Shown here in pieces: positions 9,142 to 17,365 of a stretch of 46,885 bases of DNA (positions are counted from its first letter, which is position 1; every line of letters starts with the position of its first letter). The stretch is from Flavobacteriaceae bacterium (GTDB lineage: Bacteria > Bacteroidota > Bacteroidia > Flavobacteriales > Flavobacteriaceae), in NCBI GenBank assembly GCA_947464335.1, contig CANHWG010000015.1, forward strand, positions 1 to 46,885, read 5' to 3'. Made by a program: the position numbers and the translations under genes. The notes under the pieces were generated by a model. That model saw only the letters and a list, made by a program, of their open reading frames with translations, had not been told where the DNA came from and did not search any database.

Positions 9142-10320
9142 ATGGACATATCTATACTATCTATTGAATTACAAGAGTTTATAGATAGGAATTTAAACAC
9201 AGATGTTAGCCAATTAGCGCTTCAAAAAAATAAATTTACACCTTCCGATTGGACTGCTATTCTGAATCAAATTGCTGCCAAACAAAAAGCCAAAATCAAA
9301 CTCCCTTCTTGGTACAATACTAAAGATATTATTTATCCGAGTAAAATTTCTATTGAACAAACATCCTCTGAAAAAACAGCATTATATAAATCAAATCTAG
9401 TTTCGGGAATTTCATTAATTGATTTAACCGGAGGTTTTGGTGTAGATGATTTTTATTTTGCAAAAAAAGTAAATCAAGTCATTCATTGTGAAATCAATGA
9501 TGAATTGTCTGAAATAGTTGCTTATAACTTAAATACCTTAAAAGTTAAAAATATTGAATGTATTGCAGGTGATAGTTCAGCAGTTCTTAAAAATAAGAAC
9601 CAATACTTTGATTGGATTTATATTGATCCATCCCGAAGAAATGATGCTAAGGGAAAAGTTTTCCTGCTCAAAGACTGCTTGCCTAATGTTCCTGAATTAT
9701 TAGATTTTTATTTTGAGTTTACTGCTAACATAATGATCAAAACCGCTCCTATTCTTGATATTACTGCAGGAATATCTGAATTGAAAAACGTTAAAAATAT
9801 TCATATTATATCGGTAGATAATGAAGTCAAAGAATTACTTTGGATACTAGAAAAAAACTACACTAACAAAATTGAAGTCATTTGTTGTAATATAAATAAA
9901 GACCAAACTGACCAATTTGTTTTTGATTATGGAAACTCAAACACATCCAACTATAGTTTACCCAAAAAATATCTATACGAACCCAATGCAGCAATTATGA
10001 AATCGGGAGGGTTTGATGAAATTACAGTTCAATTTCCTTTAGAAAAACTTCACCAACATTCCCACCTATATACTTCTGACAAACGGATTGATTTTCCTGG
10101 AAGAATTTTTGAAATTGAAAATTGTATTGAGTATCAGAAACATTCTATGAAATCGATTTTAGAAAATATAAAGGCCAACATAACCACTCGTAATTTTCCG
10201 GAAACTGTTGAAAATATTAGAAAAAAATGGAAAATAAAAGAGGGTGGAAATGTGTATTGTTTTTTTACAACTGATCTAAATAATAATAAAATAGTTTTAC
10301 TTTGCAACAAATTAAAATAA
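9142..10320 (+). CDS. Class I SAM-dependent methyltransferase, THUMP-like
   Basis: The 392-residue cytoplasmic protein has a Rossmann SAM-binding motif SLIDLTGGFGVDDFYFAKK (about residues 92-110), an acidic loop (IHCEIND), a catalytic-type loop YIDPSRRNDAKGK and a C-terminal THUMP-like region ending in VYCFFTTDLNNNKIVLLC. Bacteroidota carry this family as a conserved single-copy gene. By its architecture it is probably an RNA methyltransferase, but the target is not established. It starts ten bases after the DUF4159 gene. Confidence 0.82.
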   Translation: MDISILSIELQEFIDRNLNTDVSQLALQKNKFTPSDWTAILNQIAAKQKAKIKLPSWYNTKDIIYPSKISIEQTSSEKTALYKSNLVSGISLIDLTGGFGVDDFYFAKKVNQVIHCEINDELSEIVAYNLNTLKVKNIECIAGDSSAVLKNKNQYFDWIYIDPSRRNDAKGKVFLLKDCLPNVPELLDFYFEFTANIMIKTAPILDITAGISELKNVKNIHIISVDNEVKELLWILEKNYTNKIEVICCNINKDQTDQFVFDYGNSNTSNYSLPKKYLYEPNAAIMKSGGFDEITVQFPLEKLHQHSHLYTSDKRIDFPGRIFEIENCIEYQKHSMKSILENIKANITTRNFPETVENIRKKWKIKEGGNVYCFFTTDLNNNKIVLLCNKLK

Positions 10321-10324
10321 AACC

Positions 10325-10894
10325 ATGAAGCACCTAATTGTAGCTATATTTCTATTTGTAAATTGTGTTGTTTTCGCTCAGAAACCTTGTGAAATTGATG
10401 CTAATATTTCGGATTCAATAGGAACCTATAAGTCTACCAAACAATATGTGATCTTTGAAAGAAGCTTTGCCGGAAATTCGACAAATATATTTTTTTCATT
10501 AACAAATACGAATGGAACTTTAGGTGCTGATGTACAAATTTTACAAAGAAGTCAGGATTTCATTAAAGCAATTTGTTTTGATGTTAGCTCTAAAATTTAT
10601 TTACAATTACAAAACGGTAAAATTGTAATGCTGATTTATAATGGCAAAGACGATTGCGGAACTTATTTAAGAGATGATACTAATGGCAATAACCGAATTC
10701 TATCGGGTAGCTTTTTATTTTCTAGAGAAAATTATGAAGATTTGAAAAATTCATCCGTGACATTTATGCGAATAAAATTTTCGAGTGATAATATCGATTA
10801 TCCTTTTAGATCAGGATTCGTGTCTGAACTAGACAAAAAAATCTATGAACCTGAATTTTATTTTATTAACTATTTAAAATGTATAGAAAACTAA
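10325..10894 (+). CDS. Small secreted protein of unknown function
   Basis: The 189-residue protein has a clear Sec signal peptide (MKHLIVAIFLFVNCVVFAQ). The mature part has three Cys before the last (about 22, 79 and 115), an acidic core with NGKDDCGTYLRDD, and no motif I recognise. It follows the methyltransferase by four bases and is probably the last gene of that transcript. Its stop codon overlaps the stop of the convergent VanX-like gene. Confidence 0.7.
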   Translation: MKHLIVAIFLFVNCVVFAQKPCEIDANISDSIGTYKSTKQYVIFERSFAGNSTNIFFSLTNTNGTLGADVQILQRSQDFIKAICFDVSSKIYLQLQNGKIVMLIYNGKDDCGTYLRDDTNGNNRILSGSFLFSRENYEDLKNSSVTFMRIKFSSDNIDYPFRSGFVSELDKKIYEPEFYFINYLKCIEN

Positions 10895-11577
10895 TCCAAA
10901 CAACGCCATTTTTGGTTAGACACTTCATCTTTATTACTTCCGTTTAAATTGTAATGCCACCATTCAGTGTCGAAAGACTTAAAATTATGCTGCAACATAA
11001 TATCTTTCAATAATTTTCTGTTCTTGAGAATTTCTTCAGACAATTCCAAAAAATTATGACTGGCTTCCTTGCCAAAAAAATCAAATTTAGTTCCCATATT
11101 CAGTTCATTTCCAACAGAATCAACTAACGAAATATCCACTGCGCCACCACGGTTATGAATTGATCCTATCTTTGGATTGGCCACAAAATTAGCATCAGGT
11201 ACAATTTTCCACATTTTTTTTTGAATCGCTCTTGGCCGATAACAATCATAAAGCTTTATTTTGAATCCTTTTTCAATAAAAGACTTATTCGCTTCTAATA
11301 GTGCTTTCACCGTTTTTACTCTAAGGAAACATTCATCACACGGATATACTTTTTTATTAAGAAAATTATCAGCTGTGGCATATTTCATATCAAATACAAA
11401 ATCAGAACTGTAGTTTCTGAGATTGACAAAAGCACTGCTGTCTTTTTCTTTTGTAATATCTAATAAAACAGGAGATTTATTAGAATTGAGATAGTTTGAT
11501 TTACATGACACCAGCAAAAGAAAACTGGCAAAACTAATTAAAAGAAAACTAGTAAATGTAATGATTCCTTTTTTCAT
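10891..11577 (-). CDS. D-alanyl-D-alanine dipeptidase (VanX/DdpX-like) lipoprotein
   Basis: About 228 residues. A signal peptide ends in the lipobox LLVSC (Cys25). The rest is peptidase family M15D: the substrate Arg in YDCYRPRAIQ (Arg114), the zinc ligands in SIHNRGGAVDIS (His141, Asp148) and EWWH (catalytic Glu205, zinc ligand His208). The spacings equal those of VanX. Such enzymes cleave D-Ala-D-Ala dipeptide. As an envelope lipoprotein in a Gram-negative it more likely serves peptidoglycan turnover than vancomycin resistance. The ATG at 11577 is preferred; the longer frame (from 11595) overlaps the upstream NDH-2 gene. Confidence 0.92.
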   Translation of the reverse strand: MKKGIITFTSFLLISFASFLLLVSCKSNYLNSNKSPVLLDITKEKDSSAFVNLRNYSSDFVFDMKYATADNFLNKKVYPCDECFLRVKTVKALLEANKSFIEKGFKIKLYDCYRPRAIQKKMWKIVPDANFVANPKIGSIHNRGGAVDISLVDSVGNELNMGTKFDFFGKEASHNFLELSEEILKNRKLLKDIMLQHNFKSFDTEWWHYNLNGSNKDEVSNQKWRCLD

Positions 11578-11581
11578 GTTA

Positions 11582-12886
11582 TTATAACTCATCACTCGTA
11601 AATGTTGTGAAACTTTTCTTTTTGAATGGTCGAATAATTAAGCGTCCTTCTCGGTCAAATTTGATATAGTTGTATACCCAATTAAGAAAAACCACTGCTT
11701 TATTCTTGAAACCAATTAGTGAAAATAAATGAACAAACATCCATACAAACCAAGCAAAAATACCATTAAAATGAAAGCGATGTAAATCGACAACCGCTAA
11801 ATTTCGTCCGATTGTTGCCATTGAACCTTTATCGTTATAATCAAAAGGTATCATTTCTTTTTTATGAATTAACTTGACAAGGTTGACGCCTAATAATTTT
11901 CCTTGTTGCATGGCAGGTTGCGCCATCATTGGATGTCCTTGAGGATAAAGTTCTGTTTCCATAGATGCGATATCACCAATGGCAAATATATTTTCATAAC
12001 CCAAAACTTGGTTGAACTGGTTAACCCGAATTCGGTCTACTTTTTCAACTAAAGATTTAGAGTCCAATCCAGCAATTTTGGCACCTTGAACTCCGGCTGT
12101 CCAGATAACAGTTGCCGAATCAAAAGTGACTTCACTATTCGTACTTATAGTCCTTCCGTCATAATTTGTTACTCGAATATTTTTCCAAATTTTAACGCCT
12201 AAATTAACTAAGAATTTTTCAGCAGCTGCAGAGGATTTTTCGCTCATGGTATTCAAAACCCGATCGCCACTTTGTATTAAGTTAATCTGCATCTTATCAA
12301 TATCTAAATCGGGATAATCTTTTTGAAGAATGGCTTTCTTCATTTCGGCCAATGCGCCAGCAAGCTCTACTCCTGTTGGACCAGCACCTACCAAAACAAA
12401 GTTAATTAATGCATTACGCTCTTTTACGTCTTTAGTTAAAACAGCTTGTTCAAAGTTTTCTAAAATCAAACTTCTTATATTCAAAGACTGCGGAATCGTT
12501 TTCATTGACATCGCATTACGCTCAATTTCTTTGTTGCCAAAATAATTGGTTTTAGAACCGGTAGCGATAACCAAATAATCATAATGCAAATCACCTATTT
12601 CTGAAATTATTTTCTGATTAGGCGTATCAATTTCCTTAACCGAAGTCAATCGGAAATAAAAATCTTTGTATTCTTGAATGACTTTCCGAATAGGATACGC
12701 AATCGAACCTGCTTCTAATCCACCTGTTGCAACCTGGTATAGTAAAGGTTGAAACGTATGATAATTATGCTTATCAATAAGTACAACTTGAAGTTTATGA
12801 TTTCGAAGTTTTCTTGCTAAAGCAATACCTGCAAAACCGCCACCTACTATAACTACTCTAGGATATGACGAAGAAGGAATGTTCAT
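11582..12886 (-). CDS. Type II NADH dehydrogenase (NDH-2)
   Basis: The 434-residue protein is a non-proton-pumping NADH:quinone oxidoreductase. It has an FAD-binding Rossmann motif VVIVGGGFAGIALARKL (residues 11-27), the NADH-binding motif FVLVGAGPTGVELAGALA (163-180), the FAD-contacting IFAIGD (300-305) and MMAQPAMQQG. The C-terminal part (FAWFVWMFVHLFSLIGF) is an amphipathic/hydrophobic membrane-attachment segment seen in this family. It sits between the rhodanese and the VanX-like gene with gaps of eight and four bases, so it belongs to the same operon. Confidence 0.92.
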   Translation of the reverse strand: MNIPSSSYPRVVIVGGGFAGIALARKLRNHKLQVVLIDKHNYHTFQPLLYQVATGGLEAGSIAYPIRKVIQEYKDFYFRLTSVKEIDTPNQKIISEIGDLHYDYLVIATGSKTNYFGNKEIERNAMSMKTIPQSLNIRSLILENFEQAVLTKDVKERNALINFVLVGAGPTGVELAGALAEMKKAILQKDYPDLDIDKMQINLIQSGDRVLNTMSEKSSAAAEKFLVNLGVKIWKNIRVTNYDGRTISTNSEVTFDSATVIWTAGVQGAKIAGLDSKSLVEKVDRIRVNQFNQVLGYENIFAIGDIASMETELYPQGHPMMAQPAMQQGKLLGVNLVKLIHKKEMIPFDYNDKGSMATIGRNLAVVDLHRFHFNGIFAWFVWMFVHLFSLIGFKNKAVVFLNWVYNYIKFDREGRLIIRPFKKKSFTTFTSDEL

Positions 12887-12894
12887 TTTAGAAA

Positions 12895-13215
12895 CTAATT
12901 TTCTTCACGAAAAGCAACATTGCCTTTCCAATTCATAAATCCACCGATAAGATTATAGGTAGTTTCAAATCCCATTTGGTTCATAATGGCGCAAGCTTGA
13001 GCACTTCTTCCTCCAGCCTTGCAATACACATAATAGTTTTTTGATTTATCTAGTTCGTCTAATCGGTACAAAAAACCTTGCCCTTTATATATATCATTTA
13101 AAATGGCATTGGGAATTATACCATCATTCCACTCTTCTTCTGTTCTAACATCTAAGATAACAGCATTAGTATCATTCTCTAATTTTGATTTCCATTCACT
13201 TTGTGATAAGTCCAT
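12895..13215 (-). CDS. Single-domain rhodanese
   Basis: The 106-residue protein is one rhodanese domain without signal peptide: an N-terminal VILDVRTEEEWNDGIIPNA and an active-site loop CKAGGRS with nucleophile Cys65. Single-domain rhodaneses carry persulfide sulfur between cytosolic acceptors. It is first in the minus-strand operon with NDH-2 and the VanX-like gene, and divergent from the MarR gene. Confidence 0.92.
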   Translation of the reverse strand: MDLSQSEWKSKLENDTNAVILDVRTEEEWNDGIIPNAILNDIYKGQGFLYRLDELDKSKNYYVYCKAGGRSAQACAIMNQMGFETTYNLIGGFMNWKGNVAFREEN

Positions 13216-13236
13216 ATATACTATTTTTTATAATAA

Positions 13237-13267
13237 CAAATATACCTCTTTGACAATTTAAATTCAA
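13237..13267 (-). promoter_or_regulatory. Promoter of the rhodanese/NDH-2/VanX operon
   Basis: On the minus strand, TATATTTG (13244-13237) matches the -7 box and TTG (13267-13265) is twenty bases upstream, fully within the Bacteroidota consensus. The rhodanese ATG is at 13215. Confidence 0.6.
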
Positions 13268-13320
13268 TGGAATATTTCTAAACTTATTTGCATCTTATAA
13301 TTTAACAAAAAAATAACAGA

Positions 13321-13368
13321 TATTTGTATATACAAATATGAAATTACCTTACATTTGTACCTACAAAT
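13321..13368 (+). promoter_or_regulatory. MarR-gene promoter with two operator-like palindromes
   Basis: A perfect 18-base palindrome (TATTTGTATATACAAATA) occupies 13321-13338. A second inverted repeat ATTTGTA-CC-TACAAAT occupies 13353-13368. Both contain TTTGTAnnTACAAA, and their centres are 31 bases apart. A promoter (TTG 13324-13326, 23 bases, TACATTTG 13350-13357) is embedded so that one palindrome covers the -33 element and the other overlaps the -7 element. That is the classic layout of MarR autorepression; binding is inferred. Confidence 0.7.
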
Positions 13369-13380
13369 TTTGTAAATGTA

Positions 13381-13851
13381 ATGATGGAAATTGAAAAATT
13401 AATTAAATCAACCGTTTCTCTTGAAATTGCTAAGAAAGTAATTTTGAACTTTACGTATACTCAAAATGTTATTGGCGATAAATTTCATGAAATTTTAAAG
13501 CCGTTTGATATTTCAAGAGAGCAATACAATGTATTGCGAATTTTAAGAGGTCAAAAAGGACTTCCTGCAAATATGTGTGTAATACAAGAACGCATGTTAT
13601 CCAAGAATAGTAACACTACCCGATTGATTGACAAACTTTTGCTTAAAAAATATGTCACTAGAGAGGTTTGTCCTGATAATCGAAGAAAAATAGAAGTGTT
13701 AATTACACAAAAAGGCCTGGATATATTGAGAGAATTAGATCCAATTGTACTCGAACACGAACAGCTTTTTGCCAATAACTTAACCAGTGGCGAATTAGAA
13801 CAATTGAATTCATTATTAGAAAAATATAGAACAATTAAAAATGAAATATAA
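13381..13851 (+). CDS. MarR-family transcriptional regulator
   Basis: The 156-residue winged-helix protein has a recognition region MLSKNSNTTRLIDKLLLKKY and the wing DNRRKIEVLITQKG. It has two Cys (66 and 97), so thiol-based oxidant sensing is possible but unproven. It sits immediately before a nitroreductase gene (2-base gap) and downstream of two matched palindromes, so I infer autoregulation and control of the nitroreductase and perhaps YceI. Either of two adjacent ATGs (13381, 13384) may be used. Confidence 0.9.
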   Translation: MMEIEKLIKSTVSLEIAKKVILNFTYTQNVIGDKFHEILKPFDISREQYNVLRILRGQKGLPANMCVIQERMLSKNSNTTRLIDKLLLKKYVTREVCPDNRRKIEVLITQKGLDILRELDPIVLEHEQLFANNLTSGELEQLNSLLEKYRTIKNEI

Positions 13852-13853
13852 AT

Positions 13854-14486
13854 ATGAGTAATTTTTTAAAGGATGCTAATTGGCGTTATGCTACGAAAAA
13901 ATTTGATACTACAAAAAAAGTATCCAAAGAAGATTTAGAAACCTTAAAAGAAGCCATTCGATTATCGGCATCTTCTTATGGTTTACAACCCTATAAAGTT
14001 TTTATTATAGAAAATCCGGAAATCAGAGCTAAAATTCAACCTGTGGCTTGGGGACAATCTCAAATTGTAGATGCTTCACAGGTAATTGTTTTTGCAAACA
14101 TTACTAACTTTGGCGAAACTGAAATAGACGCCTGTTTAGTTAATACTTCCCAAACCAGAGGATTGCCCATAGATGCTTTAAAAGGATATGGTGATTTTAT
14201 GAAATCTAAAATAACTGCATTATCTGAAGAAGCAAGAAATACTTGGACAGCAAAGCAAACGTATTTAGCATTGGGAAATCTTATGAATGCCGCTGCTGAA
14301 TTAAGAATTGATGTTACTCCAATGGAAGGTTTTGAGCCCGAAAAAGTAAATGAAATTTTAGGTTTATCAAAACTCAAACTTAATGCGGCATTAATAGCAA
14401 CAATCGGATACCGTCATCAAGAAGACGCAACGCAACATTATATAAAAGTGCGAAAATCAAAAGAAGAATTATTTATCAATTTATAA
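13854..14486 (+). CDS. NAD(P)H-dependent nitroreductase-family oxidoreductase
   Basis: The 210-residue protein is a normal-length FMN-dependent nitroreductase of the NfsB/NfnB type. The N-terminus WRYATKKFD provides the FMN phosphate-binding Arg/Lys; ASSYGLQPYKVFII and the C-terminal VTPMEGFEPEKVNEILGL and LIATIGYRHQED are family signatures. Such enzymes reduce quinones and nitro-compounds. It starts two bases after the MarR gene, consistent with a detoxification unit. Confidence 0.9.
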   Translation: MSNFLKDANWRYATKKFDTTKKVSKEDLETLKEAIRLSASSYGLQPYKVFIIENPEIRAKIQPVAWGQSQIVDASQVIVFANITNFGETEIDACLVNTSQTRGLPIDALKGYGDFMKSKITALSEEARNTWTAKQTYLALGNLMNAAAELRIDVTPMEGFEPEKVNEILGLSKLKLNAALIATIGYRHQEDATQHYIKVRKSKEELFINL

Positions 14487-14509
14487 TCAATAACTAAAAA
14501 TTTAAAACA

Positions 14510-15076
14510 ATGAAAAACTTTAAAACTATTGCACTTGCATTATTTGTAGCTTTCGGAACAACTTTAGCTACTGCGCAAACTAAAAAAGTAAATGCTGAAA
14601 AAAGCACCATCAACTGGGTTGGTAAAAAAGTAACAGGAGAACACAGTGGAACGGTTAATATAAAAGAAGGAAACCTAATTTTTAAAGGAGAAAAACTTGC
14701 TGGTGGAAACTTTACAGTAGATATGACAACTGTTTCTACTACAGATTTGTCTGGTGATTGGAAAGCAAAATTAGACGGTCATTTAAAAGCCGATGATTTT
14801 TTCGGAACGGATAAACATCCAAGTGCTACTTTAGTATTCAAAAAAATTGCAACAAAACCAAACGGTGTTTACACAGTAACTGCTGATTTAACAATTAAAG
14901 GAATCACAAACCCTGTAACGTTTGATATTACTGTAACTGGTAATACAGCTACTACAAAAGTACTTATTGACAGAACTAAATATGGCATCAAATACAATTC
15001 TAAAAGCTTTTTTGATAGTATAGGAGACAAAGCTATCTATGATGATTTTGAATTAAATGTTGCCCTGCAATTCTAA
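14510..15076 (+). CDS. YceI-family exported lipid-binding protein
   Basis: The 188-residue protein has a signal peptide (MKNFKTIALALFVAFGTTLATAQ) and a YceI lipocalin-like barrel: STINWVGKKVTGEHSGTV, GGNFTVDMTTVS, LDGHLKADDFFGTDKHP, LTIKGITNPVTFDITV and a closing RTKYGIKYNSKSFF. YceI proteins bind isoprenoids or amphiphiles in the periplasm. It lies 23 bases after the nitroreductase and before a strong terminator, so it is the last gene of the MarR operon. Confidence 0.93.
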   Translation: MKNFKTIALALFVAFGTTLATAQTKKVNAEKSTINWVGKKVTGEHSGTVNIKEGNLIFKGEKLAGGNFTVDMTTVSTTDLSGDWKAKLDGHLKADDFFGTDKHPSATLVFKKIATKPNGVYTVTADLTIKGITNPVTFDITVTGNTATTKVLIDRTKYGIKYNSKSFFDSIGDKAIYDDFELNVALQF

Positions 15077-15100
15077 TCGGGAACAATAGCTATGAAACTA

Positions 15101-15138
15101 AAACCTCGTCTCGTTTTTTTAACGAGACGAGGTTTTTT
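15101..15138 (+). terminator. Strong intrinsic terminator after yceI
   Basis: Perfect 15-base arms (AAACCTCGTCTCGTT at 15101-15115 and its complement at 15121-15135) with a T5 loop, followed by more T. It closes the MarR-nitroreductase-YceI unit. Confidence 0.93.
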
Positions 15139-15204
15139 AATGAATAGAGTAACGAATTAAAACTTATTCTTCTTATTTTAATTTTATGTAATTAATTTTA
15201 TGCC

Positions 15205-15774
15205 ATGAAAAAGATTGCGGTTATCGATAATTACGATAGTTTTACTTATAACTTAGTGCATTATTTAGAAGATTTAAATGCGGAAGTAACCGTATTTAGA
15301 AATAATGAATTTGAGTTAGATGATTTAATTGGTTTTGAAAATATTCTTCTTTCTCCAGGTCCAGGTATACCAAGTGAAGCTGGATTGTTAAAAGCCGTCA
15401 TTAAAAAATATGCCGAAAGTAAAAATATTTTAGGTATATGCCTGGGACAACAAGCAATAGCTGAAGCATTTGGCGGTACTTTAATCAATTTAGAAAATGT
15501 ATTTCATGGAGTGGCAACAACCGTAACCCAAACGGTTATCAACGAACCGTTATTTGATAAAATTCCAAATAAGTTTGAAGTGGGTAGGTATCATTCTTGG
15601 GTAGTAAATAAAGATGATCTTTCTAAAGATTTGGAAATAACTTCAATTGATGATAGCGGCTCCATAATGTCTTTGAGACATAAAAACTGGAGCATTAAAA
15701 GTGTTCAATTTCATCCCGAAAGTATACTAACGCCTTTTGGTAAGCAAATATTACAAAACTGGATAAATTTTTAA
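15205..15774 (+). CDS. Anthranilate/aminodeoxychorismate synthase component II (PabA/TrpG)
   Basis: The 189-residue class I glutamine amidotransferase begins IDNYDSFTYNLVHYL. It has the oxyanion loop SPGPGIPSEAG, the nucleophile elbow GICLGQQAIAE (Cys79) and the His-Glu of FHPES (His170, Glu172). It supplies ammonia from glutamine to a chorismate-using partner. No trp genes or component I are adjacent, so whether it serves folate (PabA), tryptophan (TrpG) or both cannot be told from the window. It is transcribed alone between a terminator and a 483-base gene-free stretch. Confidence 0.92.
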   Translation: MKKIAVIDNYDSFTYNLVHYLEDLNAEVTVFRNNEFELDDLIGFENILLSPGPGIPSEAGLLKAVIKKYAESKNILGICLGQQAIAEAFGGTLINLENVFHGVATTVTQTVINEPLFDKIPNKFEVGRYHSWVVNKDDLSKDLEITSIDDSGSIMSLRHKNWSIKSVQFHPESILTPFGKQILQNWINF

Positions 15775-16257
15775 GATGTTTTATTTTAGTTTAAAATTCT
15801 GTTTTATAATTATTTAGATTTTCATATATAAATTATTTATTTAATAAAATTACAGTAGTATTTAACTTCGATTTTAGCTTTATTGTTCTTTTTTGCTTCA
15901 AAAAAAAAGAATCGCATCAATCAAATAATTGAATTGCATTTTTTTATATTTATTGCAAAAAAAACACCTTAGAACTTTAATTCTTGACTATATTTTATAA
16001 AAAAAATCCTAAAAACAAGAAGTTAATCTTTTCTATATAATAATTATAATTTACTTTAATTAAAAACAAATAACTAATTGATTATTATTATTTTAATTGA
16101 TTGCTATAAATTTTACTTATGCTGATTTTTATCAACTATTTAACAACATAGATATTATTCTAATTTACTAGTTATTAACATTTTATATTGGTTTTGAAAT
16201 CAATTTCATAAATTTGATTTTCCACTTTCAAAATAGTATTCATTTAATCCAATTGTT
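15775..16257. other. 483-base AT-rich gene-free stretch
   Basis: No credible ORF and no GC-rich hairpin after the amidotransferase gene. It is composed largely of A and T runs. The only element I can support is the promoter of the next gene at 16188-16216. Confidence 0.6.
16188..16216 (+). promoter_or_regulatory. Promoter of the small coiled-coil protein gene
   Basis: TTG (16188-16190), 18 bases, TAAATTTG (16209-16216): an exact Bacteroidota promoter about 40 bases before the ATG at 16258. Confidence 0.65.
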
Positions 16258-16605
16258 ATGGGACTTTTTAATGCTCACGAAAAAAAAGTAATCACAGAAC
16301 TTCGCAAGAAAAGTGAAGCTATTAGTAATGATATTAGCAAAGAAATTAATGAACGTTTCGAAGACCTAAAAACCGATTATGAAGAAAACAAAATAGTAGT
16401 AAAAGAGTTTAATGAGTTTGTAGGTGAATTAGAAAACAAACTATCTGCTCAAGATTTAGAAAAACTTCACTCCTTCTCTACTCGATTATACAAAGTGAAA
16501 CGTTGTGCCAAAAAAGGCGTTGAAGCAATGCGAGAATTAGCCCGTGATCAAAAGAAGGCCACTAATGAAACCTTAAGAGAATATCAAGAATATCTTCATG
16601 CCTAA
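16258..16605 (+). CDS. Small coiled-coil protein, unknown function
   Basis: The 115-residue soluble protein has no signal peptide. It is highly charged and almost entirely helical by composition, with heptad-like spacing (ISKEINERFEDLKTDYEE and FVGELENKLSAQDLEKLHSF). It has one Cys, in VKRCAKKGVEAM. I do not recognise a family. A consensus promoter lies upstream, and the gene meets yaaA tail to tail with one base between the stops. Confidence 0.75.
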   Translation: MGLFNAHEKKVITELRKKSEAISNDISKEINERFEDLKTDYEENKIVVKEFNEFVGELENKLSAQDLEKLHSFSTRLYKVKRCAKKGVEAMRELARDQKKATNETLREYQEYLHA

Positions 16606-16606
16606 A

Positions 16607-17365
16607 TTATCTAGTGAAAACTAAAGTGTTTCCTTTACTTAAATTGGCATCAAAAGCATAACCATCATAATTGAATCCTTTTAAATCTTCTTGGGTTTCT
16701 GCATTAGTATCAAGAATATAACGAACCATCATTCCTCTTGCTTTTTTAGCAAAAAAACTAATCATCTTCAACTTACCGTCTTTATAATCTTTAAACTCTG
16801 GCGTAATTATAGGAGCTTTCAAAGTTTTTACATCAACAGCACTAAAATATTCATTACTTGCCAAATTGATTAACGGCTCATTTTCTTGTAATTCGTCGTT
16901 TAATGTTTTTGTAATAGTAGATTTCCAAAACTCATAGAGATTTTTATTTTTTCCAATCGCTATTGAAGTGCCCATTTCTAATCGATAGGCCTGCATTAAA
17001 TCCATTGGCTTAAGCAAACCATACAATCCTGATAAAATTCGTAGTTTATCTTGCATAACGCTTAATTTATCCTCAGGCAAAGTATAAACATCCAATCCCG
17101 TGTAAACATCACCATCAAAAGCATATACCGCTTGTCTAGCATTTTTAATAGTAAATGGCGTTTGCCATTCTTGATTGCGCTGCCAATTAAGTTCAGCCAA
17201 CTTATCTGAAATATCCATCAACTCAGAAAGTTGCTTTGGTTTTTTCTTTTTTAATGTATTTTGAATAGTAGCAGCTTGGTTCAAAAATTGTGGTTCTGAA
17301 AAAAAAGTAGTTGGTACTTTTTTGTCTAAATTCAATGATTTAGCTGGAGATATTAGGATTTTCAT
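16607..17365 (-). CDS. yaaA: Peroxide stress protein YaaA (DUF328)
   Basis: The 252-residue protein is full length for YaaA: MKILISPAKSLN at the N-terminus, then RQAVYAFDGDVYTGLD, LRILSGLYGLLKPMD, YRLEMGTS, NLASNEYFSAVD and ISFFAKKARGMMVRYI. In E. coli YaaA is induced by OxyR and lowers free iron and DNA damage during peroxide stress. The window also carries oxyR (31190) and sodC (21127). It is monocistronic here; upstream is a 483-base gene-free stretch. Confidence 0.95.
   Translation of the reverse strand: MKILISPAKSLNLDKKVPTTFFSEPQFLNQAATIQNTLKKKKPKQLSELMDISDKLAELNWQRNQEWQTPFTIKNARQAVYAFDGDVYTGLDVYTLPEDKLSVMQDKLRILSGLYGLLKPMDLMQAYRLEMGTSIAIGKNKNLYEFWKSTITKTLNDELQENEPLINLASNEYFSAVDVKTLKAPIITPEFKDYKDGKLKMISFFAKKARGMMVRYILDTNAETQEDLKGFNYDGYAFDANLSKGNTLVFTR

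Noticed and set aside
10891..11577. Vancomycin-resistance VanX
   Set aside because: No vanH, vanA or vanRS genes nearby, and the protein is a lipoprotein in a Gram-negative; a peptidoglycan-turnover dipeptidase is more likely.
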